Shown: positions 13,101 through 22,447 of the stretch, one piece after another | Numbering within the stretch: position 1 is the stretch's first letter | How the letters are laid out: each line of letters begins with the position of its first letter | Assembly: GCF_030704535.1 (NCBI RefSeq) | Contig: NC_081818.1 | Location: 27,727,501 to 27,791,500 of the forward strand | DNA: 64,000 nucleotides | Origin: Vitis vinifera | Lineage: Eukaryota > Streptophyta > Magnoliopsida > Vitales > Vitaceae | Direction: 5' to 3' | The notes under the pieces: model-generated | Seen by the model: the letters and a program-made list of their open reading frames with translations, nothing else | Database searches by the model: none | Told to the model about the DNA's origin: nothing | Made by a program: the position numbers and the translations under genes

Positions 13101-15415
13101 ATGATGCTGAGCAGTCAGGCCAAACAGTTAAATCTAATTCTATGTCCATATTTTTGGGTTGGGTTAGGATGCACATAGAGGACCAGGACCATTCTTTGGC
13201 TATGACTAATTTTGTAGAGAGGTTGAGCTTGAAGTAAAGAGAATCATTTTTTGCTTTCTTTTTCTTTGTTTAGCCTATGAGACTATTTTCCTAACAACTT
13301 CTAGTGTTTAATTGGAAATTTCATTTTAGTTTAAAAAATATGCATAAATAAAAATGAAATGAAATAAAAAGTAATAATTTGGCTTGGATAAAAACATTTT
13401 GAATTGATATGTATAATAAAACTCTCTTTCTTAATAAATTATTTTAAATTCAATTGGAATACAAAACCGAACAAATGATAATAATTTTTCATAAATAAAA
13501 TTTGTCAATAGTTATATTTCCAAATCAATTATTTTGTATGACGTAAATTTTTTTTTTGTAATTGCTTGGTGGAAATTAATGATGAAATTTATCTTAGTTA
13601 AACAAATTTTTGAATTCATCTTTGTAAAATATTAAAATAAGAAATAATTAAAGTCCCATTACTCAAGTTTTTTCTTTTTGATAGGTAAATTTTTGTCTAC
13701 ATTGGGACTTGAACTAGGAACCTCCCACAAACCTTCTCCATCCCTTTACCACTTGAGCTAGGCTTCAAGGGCCCCATTACTCAAGGTTGACATCCATGTA
13801 TTCAAACTCAATCTTTTATTGTATTATATTTTTGTAATCCATCAAGTCTTATGTTATTAAAAATAGAATGCATACTTTTGTTAGGAAAGTCTCCACTTAT
13901 TTACTAGAAACCAATGTATTTCAAACCTATGCTTACTAGTGTAGCCCGGGAGTCAATTAGGTTTTGTTTCTTGTTATGTTTTTCCAACAACTTTAAAACA
14001 AAAGTAAAAAATCAATTCTCCATAAAAAATAAATAAACAAATAAAATTAATAAAAATCATAAAAAAAAACAAATAAATATTTTTTTCAAACAAATAAAAT
14101 TAATAAAAACCAAACCACAACGCCATTGTGTGACAAGGTTCACACAAAATATTACAAAAAATCAACCAGAAAAAACTTTTTAGTAGATAAATAGAGAAGT
14201 GACATAAAGTTGGTAAAGTTTCACAAAGAAACAAAAAGCATTTGTAGTGTTGATTTTCATTGGTAGTGAAAGGAGTCTTAAACTTTGCACAAGGTGAATA
14301 CTAGAGAAAACTAGGTTAAGTACAAAAAAAAAAAAAAAAAAAAGTTCTGAATTTCGGCAAACATACATGCACTAAGCTTGAACAGGTTATTTGAAATCAA
14401 GAAACCCAAGCTCAAAAAATTGGCTTGAATGCCCCAATTCTTATCTCGACTGATCAAGTGTCTCAAACAACCCCTTTAAGTGTCACAATGATTTCAAACT
14501 TCAAATTACTTCATCAATGTAAAAAATAAAAATAAATAAAAAATCCAATTATATCTGATGAAAAAAAAATTGAATTATATTATCTTCTAATCAACAAAGG
14601 GATTGAAGAACAAATTGAAACAATAAATAAGTCAAAAAGGCTTACTTGTACATTACATCAAACATTTCATCAACCAACTTCTTCAAATTGTCATCAAATG
14701 TACTGATAAGCTTGTTTTTGGCTCTCAATATAGGGTCTGGATATTCCACAATTTTGAGTGGTGCTTCAAAGGAAAGATCAGCAGCTAAGACATTGCAACA
14801 TTACCACAAAATCAGAGCTTAGCAAGAGAAAAGAAATGAAAAGGGAGCAGTATTTAATCATCGCATATTATGTATTGAACAAGAGATTAAAGATTTGCTG
14901 ATCCGATGTTTAGTTGCTAAGAAATGTAGGAAAATACAAGAATTTTAAACATATCAGCCCAAGATTTTTCATTGGTTGAAGTTGGAACTTAGTAAATTGA
15001 AAACCTCACTGAACTGGGCAGAATACAAATGTTTTGCTTTGTTGAGGTGAGCTAACATTTGAAAAGACAACAACCTTAAGAAATTAGATTCAACTTTTGA
15101 TTTCCTTTCTTTTCCTCATTTCCTTAGCAACTAATGAAGACTAAAAGATAGAAGACAAAAGGGAACGATTTGAGAGATATAAGGAGATTACTTACGAGAA
15201 GCGATTACTTCTTCTTTGAAAGAGAACCCTCTCTTGGCCTGCACTTGAACCTGCATTAATGGCAGTCTGAACCGGTTTGCAGAAGAGAAGAACCGGCTGG
15301 GTGAGCAGAACCGATGGAGGTGGCTAGTGGAGGTGGAAAGAGCTGAGCGGTGACGGAGGATTGGAAGGAAGGTATTCGACAAGTAAGATGAATGGAGACA
15401 AGATGCAAAAGCCAT
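5153..15415 (-). CDS. PDF1B: Peptide deformylase, organellar PDF1B type, 6 coding exons
   Basis: Removes the N-formyl group from nascent proteins in plastids (and possibly mitochondria). Coding exons on the minus strand, in order: 15196-15415, 14646-14784, 11330-11522, 9974-10084, 9594-9656 and 5153-5254. All are GT-AG with matching phases, giving 275 aa. The ATG at 15415 is chosen because the frame upstream has only a GTG. Residues 1 to about 70 are rich in Ser, Arg and hydrophobics, as in a transit peptide. The metal site is intact: GIGLSAPQ (123-130), EGCLS (171-175, Cys ligand) and HEFDH (215-219, His ligands and catalytic Glu). The last exon encodes a basic tail (KRRK). Length matches the family (about 270). 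Introns 2 (3.1 kb) and 5 (4.3 kb) are unusually long and carry transposable elements. The final exon lies far from the rest but fits in phase and by homology. Confidence 0.92.
6300..7450 (-). repeat. Repetitive block in PDF1B intron 5, possible LTR fragment with internal duplication
   Basis: This segment is less AT-rich than its surroundings and contains a degenerate direct duplication with a period of about 160 bases (compare about 6938-7097 with 7098-7250; both carry TGTCACAT, TCTAGATG and TGTATGCATA words). A TATA-like CATATAAAGC occurs on the minus strand near 6590. It resembles LTR sequence but no ends, target duplication or coding remnant could be fixed, so the class is uncertain. Confidence 0.3.
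8995..9100 (+). repeat. tRNA-like SINE segment inside the Mutator-like element
   Basis: A box-like TAGCCTAGTGG at 9006-9016 and B box-like GGTTTGAATCC at 9048-9058 match RNA polymerase III internal promoter words with tRNA-like spacing. No cloverleaf of a functional tRNA could be drawn, so this is best read as a tRNA-derived SINE head rather than a tRNA gene. Its 3' end and target duplication were not found. Confidence 0.45.
9098..9182. repeat. CAG-rich imperfect repeat
   Basis: GC-rich stretch with repeated GCAGCAG, GGGCAG and CAGCGACG words, standing out sharply from the AT-rich flanks. It lies within the Mutator-like element. No coding role is supported. Confidence 0.5.
10130..10156. repeat. 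Poly(A) tract in PDF1B intron 3
   Basis: Uninterrupted run of about 27 A. It could be the tail of a degraded retroposon, but no element body is recognisable beside it. Confidence 0.6.
10819..10839. repeat. (AC)n microsatellite in PDF1B intron 3
   Basis: About ten perfect AC units. Confidence 0.85.
12597..12909 (-). pseudogene. LINE (L1-like) endonuclease fragment in PDF1B intron 2
   Basis: The minus strand from 12909 encodes the start of a LINE ORF2 apurinic-type endonuclease: a KILSWNVR motif followed by a KVDLV...ETK segment (metal-binding Glu) and RGLIGDILVF. A TAG replaces the expected Trp right after that, and the reading frame continues downstream for about 35 codons with LINE-like sequence. 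Only the N-terminal part of the domain is present, with no reverse transcriptase, so it is a dead fragment. DNA to about 13125 may be its upstream part. Confidence 0.7.
13668..13772 (-). mobile_element. tRNA-derived SINE in PDF1B intron 2
   Basis: Read on the minus strand: a tRNA-like head with an A box-like TAGCTCAAGTGG and a B box-like AGTTCAAGTCC, then a short body ending in an A-rich tail (T-rich on +, 13668-13679). It is flanked by a perfect 13-bp direct repeat CCCATTACTCAAG (13655-13667 and 13773-13785), the target duplication made by LINE-type retroposition. Confidence 0.8.
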
Positions 15416-15498
15416 AGCCACTGTCTCGAGTTGAGCTCTGAAACCTCTGTTTGCTAAATATTCTATGTTCCAAAATTATTTGATTTGTTCATCAATAA

Positions 15499-15523
15499 CT
15501 ATATATATATATATATATATATA
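15499..15523. repeat. (AT)n microsatellite
   Basis: Perfect AT dinucleotide run upstream of PDF1B. Confidence 0.85.
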
Positions 15524-16439
15524 CATATTAGAATCAACATATGTATTAATTAAAAGTGAATAAAACATAAGAAGGATGAGAAATCCTCCGCATGATATAT
15601 AAACCTAATCAAAAGACCTGAAGAAACCTCTACTATACAAGGAGCACTATATAAAAGGAACAAAAAAGCCTATACAGGTATAGCATCTCCTAAAACTCAT
15701 CTAGGAACTTGACTCTGTAGGCCCAACCCTAGGGTGTACATATTAAAAGCCAACTAAGCTGAATTACACTCAAAGGATAGGTTTTAAAAAGTATGAATAG
15801 TTTTTACATATATCCATACTATATATAAAAGTATGAATAGTTTGTAGACTTTTTTCTTTCATAAGTATCCTTATTATATCACCTATTTCCTCACATATTT
15901 CACATCCTCATTATTTAACTATATCAATATTAATAAATTCATCTTAAAGATTTACTTATTTTGCAATTTAAAGTTCTTCATTTTCTTTTGAAATAATTGG
16001 TTAAAAGGGATGAAATACTCCTCATATTTGTGAATTTATCCCTTCCCATGTTTTTGTTTGCAGCGTAACCCATTTTTAACATAAATGCCTTTGATTATTT
16101 CAAGTATTTACAATATGTTTTAAAATAAATGGTTATTTTGACAAGAAAACGATAAGGACATTTTTGTCAAAATGAGGCCAAAAAATGACGAAGAGTTAGA
16201 TTTCCAAAATTGGGTTTCCAACGACCCTTTTAATCAAATACCCCTTTTGTTTTTTTAAGACAAGAATTGATACTCTTTTCTTTTTTCTTTTTTTTTTGCT
16301 GCTCTTCCTTTGCTTCCAAAGGCTTGTATTTTGGCAACACTGTATGTACTATTTGCCAAATCCTCTTTACATATAATTGTACAAGTTAATGTTTCGCGAA
16401 ATTTAATTTTGCAAAAAGTCTATCTTGAGTTGTAGTCCA

Positions 16440-16570
16440 TAATGAAAACCTATTACTAGTAGGCGCTATTTGTATACGTCCTATATTCCTATATACTTTG
16501 GTGCGTCCTAGTGGCGCTTTTTATTTTTTAATGCAATTAGTTTTATCTATCAAAAAAAAAAAAAAAAAAT
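16440..16570 (+). repeat. LINE 3'-end fragment with poly(A) tail
   Basis: Short 3' tail reading GTATACGTCC...CTTTTTA...ATGCAATTAG...CTATCAAAA and ending in 18 A. It resembles the 3' ends of LINE copies elsewhere in this window (32320-32423, 33530-33625). No coding part remains. Confidence 0.5.
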
Positions 16571-16620
16571 GAAATCCTATATTTTAAAATTTTCAACATT
16601 GACAGTCTAAAAACATTCAA

Positions 16621-17230
16621 AGAGAAACCCTAGGCCTTTGATTTCCAAGAAAATAGAACACCATTTTCATTCATATGTTATTTCTCATCTTTTGCTTCCC
16701 AGAAAGAAAAGAGGAAAAGGAAAACGCCCTCAACAATGTGAATTTTAAGCAAAGCGACATTTTTCTATATTCCAAATCATGATTGGTGAAAATTTTACAA
16801 TTAAAATTTTAGTTACTTTTTACATATTCTCGCGTATGTAAACTAAATCTACTTTTATACAATAAAACATTTCCAAGTAGCAAAGATAGTTAATCTAACA
16901 AAATTTCAGTCTCAGCTGGCAATAGTTCCATGGATGTTCAAAGCGAAACCCTAGAATTCAAAACTTGCAGCAATAGAATTCCCAACTTATAAAGCACTCG
17001 GAGTGAAATCCGAACGTCTGCTTGGTTACCAAGAAAACATAGAAAAATAAAAGAAAACCACATTTTGATTACTAATGTTATCTCTCTCGGTTTCCTTGCA
17101 ACCAAAAATCCAAAACAAACAAAAGAATTGAAACTTCTTGAGTCTTATGAGTTTTGGGTAAAGTGCAATTTTACGTATTCTCGAACCCTAGATGGTGAAA
17201 GATTTACGATTCGTGACTTTCTTTCATTTT
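16621..17230. repeat. Degenerate direct duplication upstream of PDF1B
   Basis: About 16621-16860 and 16920-17230 share an ordered series of words (GAAACCCTAG, CCAAGAAAA-ATAGAA, TATTCTCG, GGTGAAAATTT/GGTGAAAGATTT), suggesting an old tandem duplication with a period near 310 bases. No coding function is seen. Confidence 0.35.
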
Positions 17231-17399
17231 CGCTTTATTTTCTCAGCATCCAAATGATTGTATCTAACCAAGAAATCGATCGGTTGAAATTGGAATAGAG
17301 ATCGGAACAGTACCTTCAACCCGGAGATCGACGGAAATGCAGCGTTTGGGGTAGAGATGATTGAATGCTCTTGCTTAAATAGAGATTGGGGTCACGTGT

Positions 17400-18509
17400 G
17401 TTCTGTCAGGTACTAATGGGCCTGAGCCTGGCTCGTCCCAATTTTTGAACCACTGGCTTGTAAGCGTGCTGACCTCTAATCTCACAATTTTTTTGATCGA
17501 ATTTTTTAATGAAAAATAAAACTCAAGTTCTATCCGATCTTATTTTCAATGCCCGTCACTTTATGTTTATACATTCTTTGTTTTCTATTTTAAAAATATA
17601 AAATAATAATAATTTCTATATAAAGTATAATAAAAAAATCATTTTTATCAAGAATAATAATTTAAAAAAAATTAAAATATTTAAAAACTTTTATTATTTC
17701 AAAATTTTAAAATAAAAATTAGAAAATATATTTAAATAATCATTTAATATTTAAATTTATGTGTAATCTATTTATTAATATAATAATTGTATAATTAATT
17801 ATACTTTAGAATGCTTGAAATTAATATTTTATTAATTTTATATTATTTTATTCAGCTGATCAATACTTTAAGTTTAGCATCGAAAAAATTTTGAAGTAGG
17901 GTCTCCAATGGCGTTTTCTTCAATCTTTTTATCAATCCCTTTTGAAGGTGCAACCTAATATGAATAGATTTTGAAGTCTTTGTCAAGTGGCTATTTATGT
18001 GCCTAATCGTCAAATTTGGAATGATGCATTTTTCAAGCCCAATCGATTAAGAGGTTGATTTTTAGCCATCATTTTAGGGGCTTAAGATGCAAATACTACA
18101 AATACAAAAATATGAAATTCCCTTCATTTATAATTAGACGCTAATGCAACATGATAGACTTTGGATTAAGTGTAACAATTCTTCCCTAATATATTCGACA
18201 ACTATGAACTTAGAAATTATTAATGATAATGGGGTAAGTTTTTTGGGTGTTCACCATATTTTGTCCCTAATGGGACGGTTTGAGATTTAAATAAATAGAT
18301 TTAGGATAAATTTGATTTTTTTTTTTTAACTCGGGACGGGTTTAAGTATTGTCCAATCTTACACTGCTTAAATTATATATAAATTTTAATTTAATATATT
18401 TTTTTTTTCTATTTTTAATATATAAATAAAAATTTAAATAAAATAAGTTATAAAAATTATAATAATTTATTTTTTAAACAAAAAAATGTTAAACGGGGTG
18501 GGTGGGAAG
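17400..18509. other. AT-rich intergenic DNA left of the gypsy element
   Basis: No gene seen. The last 250 bases have a GGGACGG / ACGGGGTGGGTGGG composition that continues on the other side of the gypsy insertion (28783-28920), so the element landed in an older anonymous repeat. Confidence 0.45.
18505..18509. repeat. Left target-site duplication (GGAAG) of the gypsy element
   Basis: GGAAG immediately before the TG of the left LTR; an identical copy follows the CA of the right LTR at 28778-28782. Confidence 0.9.
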
Positions 18510-19216
18510 TGTTGAGGCCTCACGTCCCTGGTGATCTACTTAGCTGCCAAAATGGATGGACGCTCGATCTCAACCAATATAGATTCTTGATTCAGTCGTT
18601 TTACCTACAAAAGGCGTCCGGACAGGGTGTCCGGACGCACCCTCCGATGGTTTTGTCAGTCATGGTTAGAGAGAGAGATAAATCAGTTGGCCTTTTACTA
18701 GGTACAACAAGCTTACCTTCCTCTTTGTGTGAAGGTTTGTATATATAGTATCAGAAGCTTTGTTCCCCTTTTTAATGGTGAGGAGATATTTTGTGTTGTT
18801 ATGATGACACTAGGTGGTGGCAGGGGCATCATCACCCTACGGACAACTGACAGAGATCGTGGTAGGTGATGCGGTTGTCAGAGATTGTGGTAGGTGATCG
18901 TGGAAAGTGACTTGTTGTCACTTCATCTTGTCCTTTCACTCTGCAGGTGGCGGAACGTAGGCCATGACAGGCTGTTGTGATAACGTGCAAGACTTGCTTT
19001 ACTTCAGTCAATGATCTGGACAAATGTATTCGGATGGCCTATGTTGGTCATCCGGATGCATTTGTGGAAGTCGTCCGGATGTTTGTTTATGAGTGTCGTG
19101 TACCTCTCCTTGAGGTAGTCCGGATAGGAGAAGCGCGCCACGTGTACTCTTGGGGAAATCCGGATGAGGTTAACTCGGATGATAATGTGTGCCACGTGTG
19201 GAGAGGGGTCCCTACA
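18510..19216 (-). repeat. 3' LTR of the gypsy element (707 bp)
   Basis: Starts TGTTGAGG and ends CCCTACA on +. It lacks a 24-bp segment present in the right LTR and in the solo LTR at 40738. The loss lies between two short ATGTGTGCCA repeats near 19192, so it is a deletion private to this LTR. It carries the palindromic pair at 18614-18638 and ACGTG-containing G-box-like words. Confidence 0.93.
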
Positions 19217-19231
19217 ATGCCCCCCTTTTTA
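19217..19231 (-). other. Polypurine tract of the gypsy element
   Basis: Read on the minus strand, AAAAAGGGGGGCAT directly abuts the 3' LTR. This is the expected plus-strand primer and independently fixes the element orientation as minus. Confidence 0.85.
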
Positions 19232-19449
19232 ACTTGCCTATTTTGCCCGAGCAAAATGGGCGGGTTAAAAATAATTGGGCTTTTGAAACTGAGGTTTACT
19301 TTTTGCGCTCATTGGGCCACGTGGCAAGCGGGGGCGAAGAGAGAGAGGAGAACATTTATGATGAGCCGCCGTCTCTGTGTATTCCCAGGCAGCGTATCGT
19401 TTCAATGATAGCGTAGCTGATCGTTTGGTATACCGAGGGGCTGTTCCCC

Positions 19450-19458
19450 TATAAATAG
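19450..19458 (+). promoter_or_regulatory. TATA box of the antisense gene
   Basis: TATAAATAG on +, 234 bases inside the 3' LTR edge and about 400 bases before the antisense ATG at 19860. A probable leader intron (donor G|GTACGT at 19636, acceptor TATGCAG at 19833) lies in between. The function is inferred. Confidence 0.55.
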
Positions 19459-19859
19459 CATACTGTGCTTTCTGTTGTATTTTTCCTACTGCGTTTTTTC
19501 TGAGAGTATTCCTTCTTCTACCTTCTGCGTACCTTTCACTTTCTGAGTGGAGCCCTAGAATTTTCTGACGGTGATTTTTGCGTCGCGACGGTGACTGTAT
19601 TGTAGTTGTTGACCTTTTCTTCTAGTTTTTGCTTGGTACGTGCATTGTTCTTGGTTGGTTGGTTCTGTTTTGCCCTAGGCAAGTTGTTTTTTGCGACTGG
19701 GTGTTTTGACAATGTTTTTAGGGTTTTGGCTGCCTCGCTGTGTTTTTTGTGGGTTTGGAGATTTTTCTAGGATAGAGTCAAGGGTTTGGGGTGGGTATGC
19801 TGCGTTTTGACTGTTGGTTTTTCTTCTATGCAGATTCCAGTTCAGTCTCAAGCTATAAA

Positions 19860-22320
19860 ATGTCTGCAAACAAGGAAGCTACCTCATCTGGTCCGGCTGG
19901 TGATGCTCCTGAGAAATCTGTAGATAAGTTGAGTGTAAAGGAGTTCCGGGAACATTTCTGTATCCCAAATGGCGTGCTTGTGGAATTTATGGATGAGGAG
20001 GAGGTCGTGTCTACTGAGAAAGATGAAGGTCGTGTCATCACCTTCTCAAAAGAGCAATTCAATGCTGGGCTCCGGTTCCCTCTCCCGGTGCTATTCAAGG
20101 AATTCCTTCACTTTACCCAGATCCCACCAGCCTTCATCCACCCCAATATAGTCCGGGTGCTGATGGGATGCAGCATTCTAAACATGCTGTTCAACCTTGA
20201 CCTCTCGCTGCTGGAGGTTCTTTTTGTTTACTCCCTAAAGAAGGGAAAAAAATGATATCTTTAGTATGGCTGCCCATCTGCCATCTCTTCAATTGGTGAC
20301 TGAGCTGTCGGATTCGACAAAAGGAGGGACGAAGGGATATGTGGTGGTCCGGGGTGCCTGAGCGGGGCTATTGGAGCATCCGGAGAGGGCTTTTTCTCCA
20401 AACTACTCATTAGTGCTTCCGGGTAAGTTAGCTTACGGGTTTTGTCCGACATTTATCTTGTTGTCCTTCTTGCTGGTTTTATCAGATGGCATAATTATCT
20501 TTGGTTGCTGATAATGCAAGTTCGGACATGAGGGGCCACGTAGTTGAGTGGGTAGAAAAAGTGTCGTTTGTTCGATTGAACAAGTTGTTCGAGATTACTG
20601 CTGCCGAGAGGTAGTATGTGATGCTGCTCACTGCGCGGAACCTGATGGCCGTTGTCCGGGAGTCCCGCGAGTATATCATCAATATTCTTCCCAGGAAGCT
20701 GCCAAAGAAGGTAGTGCCTGGAGAGCATTACATTCTAAAAGACCTCCCTTTCTACAAGGAGGTGCAACAGGCAGACGCTCAGAAACGCCGAGCACGCCTT
20801 GACGATCGGGAGGGGAGAAGGAAGGAGGGAACCTTGCGGAAGGCTCCTGGCAAAAAACGGTCTGCGTCCTCTCCTCCTGCTGGCGCTCCAGCAAAGAAGA
20901 AAAAGAAAACTTTAAATAAGGGGAAGGAAGTGAAACTCCCCACTCTTCCGAAGGAGTTTGTACGCCCTCCTATTACTTATGAGAAGGAGGTAACAATAAA
21001 GGAGCCGGAAAATCCTGTCCCACCCTCTATTTCAAGTGGCCCCGGACATGTCGCGGGTTTGAACCACTCGGGGCCCTCCTTGTCAGCGGCCGCCCGCTTG
21101 GCTCTTTTGGCCGAAGAAGCTGCGTCAATAAATCAACCCGGCTCTCCCCATCCGGATGCGGACGTAGTCGAGGCCGTTTGTGCGGAAGTATCGCCTCTCA
21201 TGGCGACCCCAATGGAGGAAATGGGGGCAGAAAGCCATAGTCTTCCTTCAGGCGGGCCAACCCTTCCTACCCTTGTACCGGTGAAGGGGCCAACTTCAAG
21301 GAGGTCGAGTTCGGCGCGCAACCTAAAGTCCGGCCTCATCGGCCGGCTTCAAGATCGATTCCGAGAAACCATTGAAGTTAGTTGCTCGTTCGTCCAGGAT
21401 GACCATCCGGAGGGGAGCGAGACGGAGATGGCAACTGAGACCCCAGCCATCCCGGTGGTGGTCCCGGATGAGGGTACGCCTGGAGAAACCCAGCCGGCTG
21501 AAAATGAGGGGGCCCCGAACTTGGAAGAGGAGTCACCCTCCAACGCCTCATCAGGGGGGAGTCCTGTTGATGATGCGACTTGCATCTCTACTGGCTCTTT
21601 TAGCTATGCAGAGTTGGAAGAGAAGTTGAAACATATTCCATTTGGCTCGACCGTTGCCATGCCTTCAGCAAGGATGTTCGAAGTGGTGGAAATGGTATAA
21701 TGTACTTCTTGATTTTCTTTGCCATGCTGATGTGTTTGTGGTGTGGTTTGTAATTTCGCTTTTCTTGCTTGTGTGTTTGTCTGCAGCTGGTGAGTGGTCT
21801 TCGCGGCATGGCCCAACAACACGATCTATTCACTAACCTGCTGCGAACCGCTGATTATATGAAGGCCTTCGCCTCTCAGCGAAAAAACAGTGAAAATCAG
21901 CTGCGCTTGAGACTGGAGGAGGCCGAAGCCAGTTTATCCACTGCTCGGGGGGACAACGAGGCTCTCCGGGCGGATTTAGCTGAGGCAAGGAGCCGGGAGG
22001 AGTCGATGGATGCCCGCTTGCATGAGGCGGAGGATGAGGTGGCTCTTTTGAGGGGGGAGGTGAAGCAACTCCGGACGGAGGTATCCATTGAGAAGAAGCA
22101 GAAGGAAGATTTGCAGCTGCGCTTATCAGCGCAAAAAGAAGAGCTGGATGGTGAGTTTGCTGCAGAGAGGGAGGAGCTTGAAGCGGACTACCAGAAGCAA
22201 GTAGATGATATGTTCTTCTTCGGCTATCGCTGCTGTATGAAGAAACATGGCATTAAACGGGATGTTCCTTCAATTCCTCCGGGTGAAGAGAAAAAGCTAC
22301 TTGACAAGCCCGCTCCTTGA
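19860..22320 (+). pseudogene. Antisense gene inside the gypsy element: putative gypsy-type transposon domain plus coiled coil
   Basis: Lies between integrase and the 3' LTR, opposite in strand to gag-pol. Part 1 (19860 to about 20420) starts MSANKEATSSG and contains the conserved plant domain known as putative gypsy type transposon (PF04195-like: FPLPVLFKEFL...IHPNIVRVLMG). Part 2 (about 20488-21694) has a KR-rich KKKKK segment, then a long Pro/Ser/Glu-rich acidic linker. Part 3 (21787-22320) is heptad-rich coiled coil (LRLEEAEASLSTAR...) ending at TGA 22318. The intron 21695-21786 is GT-AG and phase-correct; another is likely at about 20422-20487. Lesions: a 1-base loss in the A7 run near 20248-20254 and stops near 20360, 20495 and 20612. 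Its role is unknown; such genes recur in Tat-like elements. It is not a transposase in any demonstrated sense. Confidence 0.7.
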
Positions 22321-22409
22321 TAGCTTTTCTTTTTGTAATTTTTTGCTGCTATCTTCTTTCTCTATTTTTGTAGTCCGGAGGACCCTTTGTACATAACTTC
22401 ACAAATATC

Positions 22410-22415
22410 AATAAA
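22410..22415 (+). terminator. Poly(A) signal of the antisense gene
   Basis: AATAAA about 90 bases after the antisense stop codon and about 30 bases from the stop of pol on the other strand, so the two genes are tail to tail. Confidence 0.55.
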
Positions 22416-22447
22416 ATATACATTTTTGACATTTTGTACTTGTCTTT

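Larger units (their letters stand above)
15416..17381 (-). promoter_or_regulatory. Putative promoter, leader exon and leader intron of PDF1B
   Basis: On the minus strand a TATA-like TATTTAAG lies at 17381-17374, followed by a short GC-balanced segment ending in a good donor (AAG|GTACTG; exon edge 17314). Just before the start codon a good acceptor (TTTCAG|AGCTC; exon edge 15437) precedes 22 leader bases. This suggests a 5'-UTR intron of about 1.9 kb (15438-17313). The (AT)n tract at 15499-15523 offers an alternative closer promoter. The proposal is inferred from motifs only. Confidence 0.4.
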
